Shown here piece after piece: positions 36,968 to 46,181 of a stretch of 64,000 bases of DNA. The stretch covers positions 1-64,000 of the forward strand of contig CAIOOA010000299.1 in assembly GCA_903859815.1 (NCBI GenBank), given 5' to 3'. The first letter of the stretch is position 1; each line of letters starts with the position of its first letter. This DNA is from an uncultured Methylococcaceae bacterium (GTDB lineage: Bacteria; Pseudomonadota; Gammaproteobacteria; Methylococcales; Methylococcaceae). The notes beneath the pieces are model-generated. The model made no database searches and was not told the DNA's origin. It saw only the letters and a list, made by a program, of their open reading frames with translations. Position numbers and translations under genes: made by a program.

Positions 36968-37192
36968 ATGTCATCTCAAACCATAGCCACTGTTATTAAA
37001 ATGTTGGAGTCCTTACCCGATTCTGCACAAAATGAAGTTGCAGAGCATTTAAGGAATTACATTGCTGAAATACAAGATGATATTCGTTGGGATGGACTTT
37101 TTAAATCATCTGAATCTAAGTTGACTGCAATGGTGAGACAAGCTATAAAAGACATTGCTCAAGGTAAAGCACATCCCACGGATTCCTTATGA
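36968..37192 (+). CDS. Small antitoxin-like protein, 3' end altered
   Basis: The product is 74 residues with a GAGGA ribosome site before the ATG. The sequence TIATVIKMLESLPDSAQNEV followed by AEHLRNYIAEIQDD resembles short helical antitoxins that precede RelE toxins. No toxin follows. The last codons (from about 37179) match the 3' end of higA (ATTCCTTATGAAAGYTTGCT), suggesting that the end was formed by recombination with a higA remnant. Confidence 0.55.
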   Translation: MSSQTIATVIKMLESLPDSAQNEVAEHLRNYIAEIQDDIRWDGLFKSSESKLTAMVRQAIKDIAQGKAHPTDSL

Positions 37193-37287
37193 AAGCTTGC
37201 TAATTAGTCCCATCCCGTTTTGGGCTGAACCATGAGCGGATTCCGCCTATATTTTATTGTACGGATCGTTCTTATAAATTATATACC

Positions 37288-37761
37288 ATGAAAGAGAAAG
37301 TTTATCTCGACTCTACTATACCTAGTTATTACTTCGATCAGCGTGAATCACTCAATGCCTTTGCCGAGATAACCAGAAGATGGTGGGAAGAAATGACAGA
37401 CGACTATGAACTATACCTATCTGATGCTGTACTACAAGAATTAAATAGCGGGAACTATCCACGCAAGAATGAAATCATAGAATTAGTTTCGACAATCCCT
37501 TTGCTACCACTAATTCCTGATTTAGAACAAGTTGTCGAATTTTATATAGCCAACTATGTCATGCCTAGGTCACTTGTCGGCGATGCAGTGCATTTGGCCT
37601 ATGCAAGTTACTATGATATACAATATCTTCTTACTTGGAATTGCAACCATCTGGCAAATGCCAACAAACGCAAGCATATTCGGGTAATCAATGGTCGCCT
37701 TGGCTTGTCAACCCCTGAAATCGTAACGCCACTTGAACTGTTTAAAGAGGAAGACGCATGA
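37288..37761 (+). CDS. PIN-domain (VapC-like) toxin
   Basis: The product is 157 residues. VYLDSTIPSYYFDQRES is the PIN strand with its first Asp, SLVGDAVHLAYASYYDI carries the central acidic residue, and YLLTWNCNHLANANK is the C-terminal acidic/Asn site of the COG2402-like PIN group. Toxin first, partner second, with an ATGA overlap. Confidence 0.82.
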   Translation: MKEKVYLDSTIPSYYFDQRESLNAFAEITRRWWEEMTDDYELYLSDAVLQELNSGNYPRKNEIIELVSTIPLLPLIPDLEQVVEFYIANYVMPRSLVGDAVHLAYASYYDIQYLLTWNCNHLANANKRKHIRVINGRLGLSTPEIVTPLELFKEEDA

Positions 37762-37955
37762 TTCAATCAGAAATTTTAAAAGAAAAGGATAGAATTCAAG
37801 CGAAGCTATCAGAAGAAAGCAAATCCATTCATGAGTATCTTGCACGTACACATCTTGCAGCCGAGGAAATTGCAAAATCTTATGGATTCCGCCTCCGATA
37901 TGCTGAAATGCCTAAAAATGCGCTACGGAGGATTGACATGTCTAATAATTCTTAG
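37758..37955 (+). CDS. Putative antitoxin partner of the PIN protein
   Basis: The product is 65 residues, highly charged and helical (SEILKEKDRIQAKLSEESKS, EEIAKSYGFRLRYAEMP). It overlaps the PIN gene stop by four bases, and such small proteins usually follow this PIN subgroup. The antitoxin role is inferred from position. Confidence 0.65.
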   Translation: MIQSEILKEKDRIQAKLSEESKSIHEYLARTHLAAEEIAKSYGFRLRYAEMPKNALRRIDMSNNS

Positions 37956-38297
37956 AGTTGAATTTTTGATGAGCCATTGCTTGATGATTTCAGCAAGCTT
38001 AGACCTGATGAAGCGGAGCGGAATCCCTGAAGCGTTAACCCGAAAACCCGGATTCCACTTTTTTTTTCCGGTTTACTTGAAAATAATTCACTATGAAACA
38101 CTGACCAAATCCAAAATGGGCCGCGTAATCAAGGCATTGCTAGGTTCGGTGGAAAACCGCAATCTGTCATTATATTTTTGAAATTCAAAGCTGACCCATC
38201 GGCAATTGCTGGAAGCGATGGTTTACACATATTTTCTTGACACCATGCACAGCATGGTATCAAGAAAATATTATCAACACTAACCTAAGAGGTTTAT
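37956..38297 (+). other. Gene-free stretch before serC with a coding remnant
   Basis: A start-less frame at about 37966-38029 reads FDEPLLDDFSKLRPDEAER and then stops; it may be a fragment of a lost gene. GGAATCC...GGATTCC followed by ACTTTTTTTTT (38020-38070) may end upstream transcription. The large dyad at 38229-38271 is listed separately. No full gene is supported. Confidence 0.4.
38229..38271. promoter_or_regulatory. 20-bp near-perfect inverted repeat upstream of serC
   Basis: ATATTTTCTTGACACCATGC and GCATGGTATCAAGAAAATAT flank ACA, with a single mismatch. It ends 27 bases before the serC ATG. It could be an operator dyad, a leader hairpin occluding or protecting the serC message, or a junction of the island. 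The left arm includes TTGACA, but no -10 follows at normal distance. Confidence 0.6.
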
Positions 38298-39380
38298 ATG
38301 TCCAGAGTCTATAACTTTAGTGCCGGTCCTTCGACGATGCCGGAGGCAGTATTGCAACGCGCCCAAGCCGAAATGCTGGAATGGGGCAAGTCGGGTATGT
38401 CGGTGATGGAAATGAGCCATCGCGGCAAGGAATATGTCAGCATCGCCGAAAAAGCCGAGGCGGATTTCAAGGAAATTTTGGGTGTGCCGGAAAATTACAA
38501 GGTGCTGTTTGTATCCGGTGGTGCGACTGGTCAATTTGCCGCGATTCCGATGAATTTGTTGGCGGGTAAAACCGTTGCCAATTATGTCAACACCGGCATT
38601 TGGTCAGGCAAGGCCATCAGCGAAGCCAAAAAATATGGCGAGGTAAAGGTTGCCGCCAGTTCCAAAGAAAATGGCTTCAAGAACATTCCCGCACGGGCGG
38701 ATTGGAAGATCGACCCGGAAGCCGCTTATCTGCATTACACGTCCAATGAAACCATCAACGGGGTGGAGTTCCAGGAAATCCCCGATGCAGGTGGTTTGCC
38801 TTTAGTGTGCGACATGTCGTCCAATATCCTGTCGCGTCCGGTGGACGTAAGCCAATTTGGCTTGATCTATGCCGGGGCGCAGAAGAACATGGGTCCAGCG
38901 GGTATTGCCGTTGTCATCGTGCGTGACGACTTGATCGGTCATGCCTTGCCGATTACACCTTCAATTTTCGATTACAAAGTCATGGCCGAAAATGGTTCCA
39001 TGCTCAACACCCCGCCGACGTATAATTGGTACTTGTTGGGCTTGGTGTTGGAATGGGTGAAGGAGCAAGGCGGTTTGACGGCGATGGAAGCGCATAATAA
39101 GGCCAAGGCAGCCAAGCTCTATGCAGCCATTGATGCATCGCCGTTTTATGGCAATCCGGTGGAACCGGCTTTCCGCTCGCGGATGAATGTGCCGTTCACC
39201 TTGGCAAAGCCTGATTTGGAAAAGGAGTTCACCACGCAAGCCAAAGCGGCGGGTCTGGTGTCTTTGGGAGGACATCGCTCGGTTGGCGGAATGCGCGCCA
39301 GCATTTACAATGCCATGCCTATGGCGGGTGTGGATGCGCTGATCGAATTCATGGCTGAATTTGAACGCAAAAACGGATAA
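38298..39380 (+). CDS. serC: Phosphoserine aminotransferase
   Basis: The product is 360 residues. YNFSAGPSTMPEAVL, VLFVSGGATGQFAAIPMN and IYAGAQKNMGPAGIAVVIV (with the PLP-binding Lys in AQKN) are family signatures. It converts 3-phosphohydroxypyruvate to phosphoserine and also acts in pyridoxine synthesis. It is the first gene of the serC-serA-pheA-hisC-tyrA operon-like cluster. Confidence 0.97.
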   Translation: MSRVYNFSAGPSTMPEAVLQRAQAEMLEWGKSGMSVMEMSHRGKEYVSIAEKAEADFKEILGVPENYKVLFVSGGATGQFAAIPMNLLAGKTVANYVNTGIWSGKAISEAKKYGEVKVAASSKENGFKNIPARADWKIDPEAAYLHYTSNETINGVEFQEIPDAGGLPLVCDMSSNILSRPVDVSQFGLIYAGAQKNMGPAGIAVVIVRDDLIGHALPITPSIFDYKVMAENGSMLNTPPTYNWYLLGLVLEWVKEQGGLTAMEAHNKAKAAKLYAAIDASPFYGNPVEPAFRSRMNVPFTLAKPDLEKEFTTQAKAAGLVSLGGHRSVGGMRASIYNAMPMAGVDALIEFMAEFERKNG

Positions 39381-39393
39381 GTAATGTCCGTCT

Positions 39394-39421
39394 GGGCGGG
39401 TAAGTGATAATTCACCCGCCC
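39394..39421 (+). terminator. Hairpin after serC
   Basis: GGGCGGGT and ACCCGCCC form an 8-bp GC-rich stem with a 12-base loop, followed by AAAATCG. The lack of a T-run suggests attenuation or mRNA stabilisation rather than full termination, since serA follows in the same direction. Confidence 0.5.
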
Positions 39422-39506
39422 AAAATCGATTCCGGGACGAACTCACTCAATCACTCGATAATGAAAAAAACATATTGCGCAAGATGCGCAAAGGAATCCA
39501 ACGAAT

Positions 39507-40679
39507 ATGTATAAAATCTTAACCTACAATAACATTTCCCCTGTCGGATTGAACCGGCTTCCCCGTGACAAGTATGAGGTTGCCTCGGAAATCCAACATC
39601 CCGATGCCATCATGCTGCGTTCATTCAAACTGCATGGTATTGCCATTCCTGAAACCGTCAAATGCGTCGGTAGGGCTGGTGCGGGGGTTAACAATATTCC
39701 AGTGGCTGAGTATTCGCAACGCGGCATTCCGGTGTTCAATGCCCCCGGAGCCAATTCCAATGCCGTCAAAGAATTGGCTATTGCCGGCATGTTGTTGGCC
39801 AGCCGCCATATTTGCGAAGCTTGGGATTTTGCCAATAAACTGCAAGGCACGGATGATGAGGCGATTAACCAAACAGTGGAAAAGGGCAAGAAAAATTTCG
39901 CAGGCACAGAGCTGGCTGGCAAGACCTTGGGCGTGATCGGTTTGGGTGCCATTGGGGTCAAGGTTGCCAATGCCGCGCTTGCCTTGGGGATGAAGGTGAT
40001 CGGTTTTGATCCGTCCATGACGGTGGATAGCGCTTGGCAGTTGTCCTCCACCGTGGAAAAGGCTTTGGGTGTCGATGATTTAGTGGGCAAGTCTGATTTT
40101 GTCAGTTTGCACGTACCCCTGAACGACCATACCCGCAATCTGATCAACCCGTCTCGCATCGACTTATTGAAAAGCACTGCGGTGCTGCTCAACTTTTCCC
40201 GGGCTGGCATAGTCGATGAGTCGGCAATTTTGGCTGCCTTGGAAGCAGGAAAGCTTCGCAACTACGTTTGTGATTTTCCTTCGTCGGCTCTGTTAGGGCG
40301 TAAGGGGGTCATTTTGCTGCCACATCTTGGCGCATCCACAGAAGAGGCTGAAGACAATTGCGCGGTCATGGTGGCTGATCAAATTCGTGATTTTTTGGAA
40401 AATGGCAATATCCGCAATGCCGTTAATTTCCCGGAAGTGGTTTCTCCCCGCGCGGAAGAAGCGGTTTGCCGGTTATGTGTTGCCAACAAGAACGTACCTA
40501 ACATGGTCAGTCAAATTTCCAGCGCTTTAGGTGAAGCAAATTTGAATATAGTCGATTTGCTTAACAAGTCGCGAGGTGATTACGCTTATACTATGGTAGA
40601 CCTGAGCAATCAGGTTCCCGCGGAGACCTTGGAAAAGATCAGCGCCATTAATGGCGTGCTTGCCGCTCGGGTGATTTAA
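39507..40679 (+). CDS. serA: D-3-phosphoglycerate dehydrogenase with ACT domain
   Basis: The product is 390 residues. The substrate-binding part has AGAGVNNIPVAEYSQRGIPV, the NAD fold has TLGVIGLGAIGVKVANAALA, and the catalytic Arg and His are in NFSRAGIVDE and LPHLGASTEEAE. The C-terminal ACT domain (about 320-390) suggests serine feedback. It provides the substrate for SerC, and its position between serC and pheA is functionally sensible. Confidence 0.95.
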   Translation: MYKILTYNNISPVGLNRLPRDKYEVASEIQHPDAIMLRSFKLHGIAIPETVKCVGRAGAGVNNIPVAEYSQRGIPVFNAPGANSNAVKELAIAGMLLASRHICEAWDFANKLQGTDDEAINQTVEKGKKNFAGTELAGKTLGVIGLGAIGVKVANAALALGMKVIGFDPSMTVDSAWQLSSTVEKALGVDDLVGKSDFVSLHVPLNDHTRNLINPSRIDLLKSTAVLLNFSRAGIVDESAILAALEAGKLRNYVCDFPSSALLGRKGVILLPHLGASTEEAEDNCAVMVADQIRDFLENGNIRNAVNFPEVVSPRAEEAVCRLCVANKNVPNMVSQISSALGEANLNIVDLLNKSRGDYAYTMVDLSNQVPAETLEKISAINGVLAARVI

Positions 40680-40706
40680 CACCAACAGAAAAACTCGGGT
40701 TACATT

Positions 40707-41810
40707 GTGGAGCAAAACAATCACAGCCAACAGTCCGATCCACTTGCGGAAATCCGCAAGCGGATCGACGCAATCGACGATCATATTCTAGAACTTCTCA
40801 ACCAACGTGCGGTTTGTGCGCAACAGGTTGCGGAGACCAAACAAGCCCGCGGGGAGTTGGATTCGTTCTATCGCCCCGAACGGGAAGCCGAGATTTTGCG
40901 CCGAATGGCAGCCAATAATGCCGGCCCGTTCGCCAGTGAAAATGTGGTGCGTTTTTTTCGCGAGGTGATGTCGGCTTGCCTTGCGCTGGAAAAACCGCTT
41001 ACAGTGGCTTTTCTTGGACCTGAAGGCACATTTTCCCAACAGGCTGCCTATAAGCATTTTGGCCATGCCATAACGACGCGCCCCTACCCTGCCATCGACG
41101 AAATTTTTCGGGCGGTGGAGAGTGGAGCTTGCCAATTTGGCGTGGTTCCCGTGGAAAATTCAACGGAGGGTGTCGTAAACCATACTCTTGATAGTTTTCT
41201 GCGTTCGCCACTGCTCATTGCTGGCGAGGTGGCTTTGCGCATACACCATAACTTAATGAGTAAGGCCCAACGCACTGAAGACATAAAACGGGTGTATTCG
41301 CACCAACAGTCGTTGGCGCAATGCCGCCAATGGCTGAACACTTCTTTACCAACAGTTGAGCGAATCAGTGTCAGCAGCAATGCCGAGGCTGCCCGCTTGG
41401 CTGACTCTGAGGAAGGCTGTGCGGCCATCGCCGGTGAAGTGGCTGCGGAGTTATACGGGCTTAACCTACTGGAACGCAACATAGAAGACGAGCCAGACAA
41501 TACGACTCGCTTTTTGGTGATAGGTCGGCAAGCAGTGGGGCCAACCGGCATTGATAAAACGTCTTTGCTGATTTCCACCCACAATTGCCCCGGAGCTTTG
41601 TACAATACGCTGGAACCTTTCGCCCGCTATTCGATCAGTATGACTAAAATCGAATCCCGCCCATCCCGCCGTGGTGCTTGGGATTATGTGTTTTTCATCG
41701 ATGTCGAGGGACATCAACAAGACGAACCTTTGGCAAATGCTCTCGACGCTTTGGAAAAAAACGTCCTGATGCTAAAGCTACTCGGTTCTTATCCTAAGGG
41801 TGTGGGTTAA
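40707..41810 (+). CDS. pheA: Chorismate mutase / prephenate dehydratase (P-protein)
   Basis: The product is 367 residues from a GTG. The N-terminal chorismate mutase (AEIRKRIDAIDDHILELLNQ, to ~90) is fused to prephenate dehydratase (FLGPEGTFSQQAAYKHFG, VPVENSTEGVV) and a C-terminal ACT domain with the phenylalanine-site motifs GALYNTL and KIESRPSR. It commits chorismate to phenylalanine and is probably feedback-inhibited. Confidence 0.97.
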   Translation: MEQNNHSQQSDPLAEIRKRIDAIDDHILELLNQRAVCAQQVAETKQARGELDSFYRPEREAEILRRMAANNAGPFASENVVRFFREVMSACLALEKPLTVAFLGPEGTFSQQAAYKHFGHAITTRPYPAIDEIFRAVESGACQFGVVPVENSTEGVVNHTLDSFLRSPLLIAGEVALRIHHNLMSKAQRTEDIKRVYSHQQSLAQCRQWLNTSLPTVERISVSSNAEAARLADSEEGCAAIAGEVAAELYGLNLLERNIEDEPDNTTRFLVIGRQAVGPTGIDKTSLLISTHNCPGALYNTLEPFARYSISMTKIESRPSRRGAWDYVFFIDVEGHQQDEPLANALDALEKNVLMLKLLGSYPKGVG

Positions 41811-41836
41811 TCTTTACCTCAATAACAAGAATTATC

Positions 41837-42952
41837 ATGAATCCCGAACAACTCGCCACCCAAGGCGTTCGCAAGCTCACCCCTTATTTGCCCGGCAAGC
41901 CGATTGGGGAATTGGAACGGGAATTGGGCATCTCCAATATTGTTAAACTGGCTTCCAATGAGAATCCATTGGGACCTAGCCCAAAAGCCTTGGCTGCCAT
42001 ACAGTCGGCCTTAAATGAGTTGCAGCTTTATCCTGATGGCGGCGGTTTCGATTTGAAAGCGGCTTTGGCAGCAAAGTTGAATGTTGGAGTTGGGCAAATC
42101 ACCTTGGGGAACGGTTCCAACGATGTTTTGGAATTGGTGGCCCGTGCTTTTTTGTCGGTCGAAACCTCGGCCTTATTTTCCCAACATGCCTTTGCGGTTT
42201 ACCCTATTGTCACGCAAGCCATCGGTGCCACCGCCTGTGTTGCAAAAGCCCATGACGGAACGCGAGGAATTCGCTATGGGCATGATTTGGAAGCCATGGC
42301 GAGCTTGATTGATGGCAAAACAAGGGTTATATTTATCGCCAACCCCAATAACCCTACGGGAACTTTTTTAACTAGGCAAGAATTGGGTGGATTTCTTCGA
42401 ATTGTCCCCGACACTGCATTGGTTGTTGTCGACGAAGCCTATTTTGAATATGTCAACGAACCGAATTACCCCAATGCGCTTGAATGGCTGGATGAATATC
42501 CCAACCTGATCGTGACTAGGACGTTTTCCAAAGCGTATGGATTGGCTGGCTTACGAGTCGGTTACGCAATCAGCAGTCCGGGTATAGCCGATTTGCTCAA
42601 TCGGGTTCGACAACCGTTCAATGTCAACTCCTTGGCCCTAGTCGCTGCTGCGGAGGCGTTGTCCGATGACGAACACCTAAAACGCACTATCGAACTTAAT
42701 CTCAAAGGGCTTGCCATGCTAGAAGAGGCGATGGGAAAACGCGGTTTGGGTTATATTCCTTCCTTGGGCAATTTTCTGACGATTGATGTTGGGCGCAATG
42801 CTTCCCCCGTGTACGAAGCCCTACTGCGAGAAGGTGTGATTGTTCGGCCGATAGCCAATTATGGCCTTCCCAACCATCTGCGCGTGACTGTCGGGACAGA
42901 AAGTCAAAATCAAACCGTCCTTGCCGCTTTGGATCGAGTGCTGGGTCTATGA
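41837..42952 (+). CDS. hisC: Histidinol-phosphate/aromatic aminotransferase
   Basis: The product is 371 residues, fold type I. It has KLASNENPLGPSPKAL, FIANPNNPTGTF, VDEAYFEY and TFSKAYGLAGLRVGY with the PLP Lys. Placed between pheA and tyrA, this HisC paralogue type probably also transaminates aromatic keto acids, as inferred in Pseudomonas. Its stop overlaps tyrA as ATGA. Confidence 0.93.
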   Translation: MNPEQLATQGVRKLTPYLPGKPIGELERELGISNIVKLASNENPLGPSPKALAAIQSALNELQLYPDGGGFDLKAALAAKLNVGVGQITLGNGSNDVLELVARAFLSVETSALFSQHAFAVYPIVTQAIGATACVAKAHDGTRGIRYGHDLEAMASLIDGKTRVIFIANPNNPTGTFLTRQELGGFLRIVPDTALVVVDEAYFEYVNEPNYPNALEWLDEYPNLIVTRTFSKAYGLAGLRVGYAISSPGIADLLNRVRQPFNVNSLALVAAAEALSDDEHLKRTIELNLKGLAMLEEAMGKRGLGYIPSLGNFLTIDVGRNASPVYEALLREGVIVRPIANYGLPNHLRVTVGTESQNQTVLAALDRVLGL

Positions 42953-43857
42953 TCCAACGGCTTTGTGTGATTGGTGTCGGCTTGATTGGCGGTTCGATGG
43001 CAAAAGCTGCCCGCAGTCGTGGATTATGCCGTGAGATTGTTGGTTTGGATACCGACCCTGACAATTTGGCAAGGGCTTTGGCCTTGGGTGTCATTGACGA
43101 AGGCTATGATATTCAGGAAAACGGCACAGTCGGAAAACTGGCAACAGGCGCGGATTGGGTGGTCATTGCAACACCACCGGGTGCATCCCTGAAAATATTC
43201 CGAGATTTGCAGCCAGCTTGGTCGCAGGATACGATTTATACCGATGTTGGCAGTATCAAGGGAAAAGTGATTGCTGCGGCTGAGAGTGTATTCGGAGAGA
43301 TTCCAGTCAATTTTATACCTGGCCATCCCATCGCCGGAGCCGAGCGTAGTGGAGTGGAAGCTGCTTGCACCGACCTCTATCAGGATAAAAGAGTGATTCT
43401 GACACCTGTTGCCACGACCCATCCCGATGCTGTCCGGGCAGTTGAGAGTTTCTGGACATCGCTGGGCGCTTTGGTTTCGTTGATGGAACCCCTGCATCAC
43501 GACCAAGTTTTCGCCGCGACCAGCCACTTGCCGCATGTATTGGCTTACGCCCTAGTTCACATGCTAGGCAGGAAAGACGAGCAGGAAGAAATTTTCCAAT
43601 ATGCCGGGGCGGGCTTTCGTGATTTTACCCGGATTGCATCTAGCAATCCTGAAATGTGGAGGGATATTTGCCTGTTGAATGGCGAACAAATCATCCCGTT
43701 ATTGAGTGGCATGGGCGATGAATTAAAAAAAGTGTCGAGTCTTATGGAAAACAGCACCGCTGAATCCGCCAAAAACTTACTTCTGTACTTCGCCGAGGCC
43801 CGTGATGCCCGACAACGTTTTCTTAATCAGTCATCTTCCGACATTGGGTCAAGCTAA
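42949..43857 (+). CDS. tyrA: Prephenate/arogenate dehydrogenase
   Basis: The product is 302 residues. VIGVGLIGGSMAKAAR is the nucleotide-binding loop; DVGSIKGKVI, PGHPIAGAERSGVEAA and AATSHLPHVLAYAL hold the active-site His and Ser residues. It makes the tyrosine precursor. Unlike in pseudomonads it is not fused to AroA; a gap of 225 bases separates them. Confidence 0.95.
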   Translation: MIQRLCVIGVGLIGGSMAKAARSRGLCREIVGLDTDPDNLARALALGVIDEGYDIQENGTVGKLATGADWVVIATPPGASLKIFRDLQPAWSQDTIYTDVGSIKGKVIAAAESVFGEIPVNFIPGHPIAGAERSGVEAACTDLYQDKRVILTPVATTHPDAVRAVESFWTSLGALVSLMEPLHHDQVFAATSHLPHVLAYALVHMLGRKDEQEEIFQYAGAGFRDFTRIASSNPEMWRDICLLNGEQIIPLLSGMGDELKKVSSLMENSTAESAKNLLLYFAEARDARQRFLNQSSSDIGSS

Positions 43858-43868
43858 GCTCATCGATC

Positions 43869-44027
43869 ATGACTGAGATTTATAGGTTACAAAATATACC
43901 GAGTAATGCCGATTATATAAAAGGGCTTACGGCACTTGGGCCACACGTTAAGGATATGTATCTTAGGGTATCTGCTTATAGTATTAAAGACGTAAAGGCA
44001 TTACTATTGGAAAAAAATTGCACCTGA
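43869..44027 (+). CDS. Possible 52-residue ORF between tyrA and aroA
   Basis: The frame from the ATG at 43869 reads MTEIYRLQNIPSNADYIKGL and ends in LLLEKNCT. Composition is more A/T-rich than in the neighbours, and no clear ribosome site or family is seen. It could be a small gene, a leftover or chance. Confidence 0.3.
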   Translation: MTEIYRLQNIPSNADYIKGLTALGPHVKDMYLRVSAYSIKDVKALLLEKNCT

Positions 44028-44082
44028 GTCCTTGTTAAGAATTGTATGAAATGGGTACTAAACCGAATATGTGGTATTTTTA

Positions 44083-45402
44083 ATGAAAAATAACAATGTT
44101 AATTTCCGTGTCTTTCCAGGCGGAACCTTGCGTGGAGTGGCCCGAGTCCCAGGTGACAAGTCCATCTCCCATCGCTCCATCATGTTGGGGTCGATTGCCG
44201 AGGGTGTGACCCATATCACGGGCTTTTTAGATGCCGAGGATTGCTTGGCCACCATGAATGCGTTTCGCGCCATGGGGGTTCACATCCTAGGGCCGGAAAA
44301 TGGCGCAGTCACTGTGCAGGGTGTTGGATTGCACGGTTTGAAAGGGCCGCAGGAATCTTTGTATCTTGGCAATTCTGGCACTTCAATGCGATTGCTGAGC
44401 GGTTTGCTGGCGGGGCAATCCTTCGATACGGTATTGACTGGCGACCCTTCGCTGAGCCGCCGCCCCATGAAAAGGGTGACCGAGCCATTGCGACAAATGG
44501 GGGCCGTCATCAAAACCTCGCCGACTGGCACTGCACCGATCAAAATTAGGGGCAGCGGGCCATTGGAAGCCATCCATTACGATATGCCCATTGCCAGTGC
44601 GCAAGTTAAATCCTGTCTATTGCTTGCAGGGCTTTATGCGGATGGTGAAACGAGTGTCACCGAACCCGCACCGACCCGCGACCACACTGAACGCATGTTG
44701 GAAGGTTTCGGCTACCCTGTTTGCAGGGATGGCAATTGCGTCGCCATAAGACCCGGCGGCAGGCTGGTCGCCATGGACATTGATGTTCCCAGCGATATTT
44801 CGTCGGCTGCATTTTTCATGGTGGGTGCAGCGATTGCGCCGGATTCTGACGTGACTTTAAAGCATGTCGGTGTCAACCCAACCCGCACCGGTGTCATTGA
44901 TATTCTTCGCTTGATGGGCGCTAACATCGAAATTGGGAATCATCGGATGGTCGGTGGCGAGCCAGTCGCAGACATACGCATCCGTTCCAGCAGACTCAGA
45001 GGGGTGCAAATCCCTGAAAAACTAGTTCCTCTGGCTATCGACGAATTTCCAGTGATATTCATCGCCGCTGCTTGTGCAGTGGGTGAAACTCGGCTGAGTG
45101 GCGCTGCAGAATTGAGGGTCAAGGAAAGCGACCGTATCCAAGTCATGGCTGATGGCTTGCAGGCTTTGGGTGTCCATGCCATCGCAACACCTGATGGCAT
45201 GGTGATTCAGCCTAGGCCCATCAAGGGTGGAAAAGTGGATTCGCATGGCGATCACCGTATTGCCATGGCCTTTTCGATAGCAGCCTTGCGTGCCAGTGGG
45301 CCGATTTATATAGGCGATTGTGCCAATGTCAATACGTCATTTCCAAGTTTTGTGAAACTTTCCAATGCGTTGGGACTGAATGTCAATGTTAGTGAGGATT
45401 GA
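44083..45402 (+). CDS. aroA: 3-phosphoshikimate 1-carboxyvinyltransferase (EPSP synthase)
   Basis: The product is 439 residues from the ATG at 44083; an in-frame GTG lies at 44071. VPGDKSISHRSIML, LYLGNSGTSMRLLSGLLAG (class-determining loop) and DSHGDHRIAMAF are signatures. It joins shikimate-3-phosphate and PEP. The NSGTSMRL loop with Gly-Asn-Ser-Gly-Thr and Ser/Met rather than Ala is a detail that sets glyphosate response in this enzyme; no prediction is made. Confidence 0.96.
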   Translation: MKNNNVNFRVFPGGTLRGVARVPGDKSISHRSIMLGSIAEGVTHITGFLDAEDCLATMNAFRAMGVHILGPENGAVTVQGVGLHGLKGPQESLYLGNSGTSMRLLSGLLAGQSFDTVLTGDPSLSRRPMKRVTEPLRQMGAVIKTSPTGTAPIKIRGSGPLEAIHYDMPIASAQVKSCLLLAGLYADGETSVTEPAPTRDHTERMLEGFGYPVCRDGNCVAIRPGGRLVAMDIDVPSDISSAAFFMVGAAIAPDSDVTLKHVGVNPTRTGVIDILRLMGANIEIGNHRMVGGEPVADIRIRSSRLRGVQIPEKLVPLAIDEFPVIFIAAACAVGETRLSGAAELRVKESDRIQVMADGLQALGVHAIATPDGMVIQPRPIKGGKVDSHGDHRIAMAFSIAALRASGPIYIGDCANVNTSFPSFVKLSNALGLNVNVSED

Positions 45403-45408
45403 TGAAAA

Positions 45409-46074
45409 ATGGGCGATAACATTCCAGTTATGACTTTGGACGGCCCGGCCGGTGCCGGCAAGGGAACTGTCAGTCGGGCAATTGCCAAAGCCTTGGGTTG
45501 GCATTATCTCGATAGTGGGGCGATTTATCGGGCGCTTGCCGTTACCGTACAAGATGCTAATGTTTCATTGGAAGATGTTGATGGCATCGTTGAATTAGCC
45601 AAACAAATGAATCTGTCCTTCGAAGCGGGAGATGTGCCAGCCGTTATATTGGATGGGAAAAACATCAGTGAGCGCATCACCACCGAAATTTGCGGCAATA
45701 TCACTTCTAAAATAGCCGCTTATGGGCCTGTTCGGCAGGCTTTGCTACAAAAGCAGCGCGAGTTTCGCAAACCTCCGGGATTGGTCGCTGACGGGCGTGA
45801 TATGGGCACTGTAGTGTTTGCAGACGCCCAATTTAAGGTCTTTTTGACCGCCACCGCAGAAGAACGTGCAAGACGTCGGTATAAGCAGTTGAAAGAAATA
45901 GGGATAGATGTTAGCCTTACTGGTCTGGCAAAAGAGATTGAGGAAAGGGACCGGCGCGACATCGAACGTAGCGTGGCGCCGTTGAAAATGGCTGAAGATG
46001 CGGTGCTGGTGGATTCCTCCGATATGAGTATCGAGGAAGTCATTAGTCGTTGTCTGGCCTTGCTTGATTCCTGA
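45409..46074 (+). CDS. cmk: Cytidylate kinase
   Basis: The product is 221 residues. The P-loop is LDGPAGAGKGTVSRAIA; WHYLDSGAIYRALA, VADGRDMGTVVFADA and ERDRRDIERSVAPL follow the Cmk pattern. It phosphorylates CMP/dCMP. It is six bases downstream of aroA, as in many gammaproteobacteria. Confidence 0.97.
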   Translation: MGDNIPVMTLDGPAGAGKGTVSRAIAKALGWHYLDSGAIYRALAVTVQDANVSLEDVDGIVELAKQMNLSFEAGDVPAVILDGKNISERITTEICGNITSKIAAYGPVRQALLQKQREFRKPPGLVADGRDMGTVVFADAQFKVFLTATAEERARRRYKQLKEIGIDVSLTGLAKEIEERDRRDIERSVAPLKMAEDAVLVDSSDMSIEEVISRCLALLDS

Positions 46075-46181
46075 ATCGACTGAAAGTCAGTTTGGCCGCC
46101 GTCATTAAACGGCGAAATGTTTAACCTAACCCAAATCCTTACGGATGTACCCCCTTCCGTGCGGAGTTAAAGAAGATTGTC

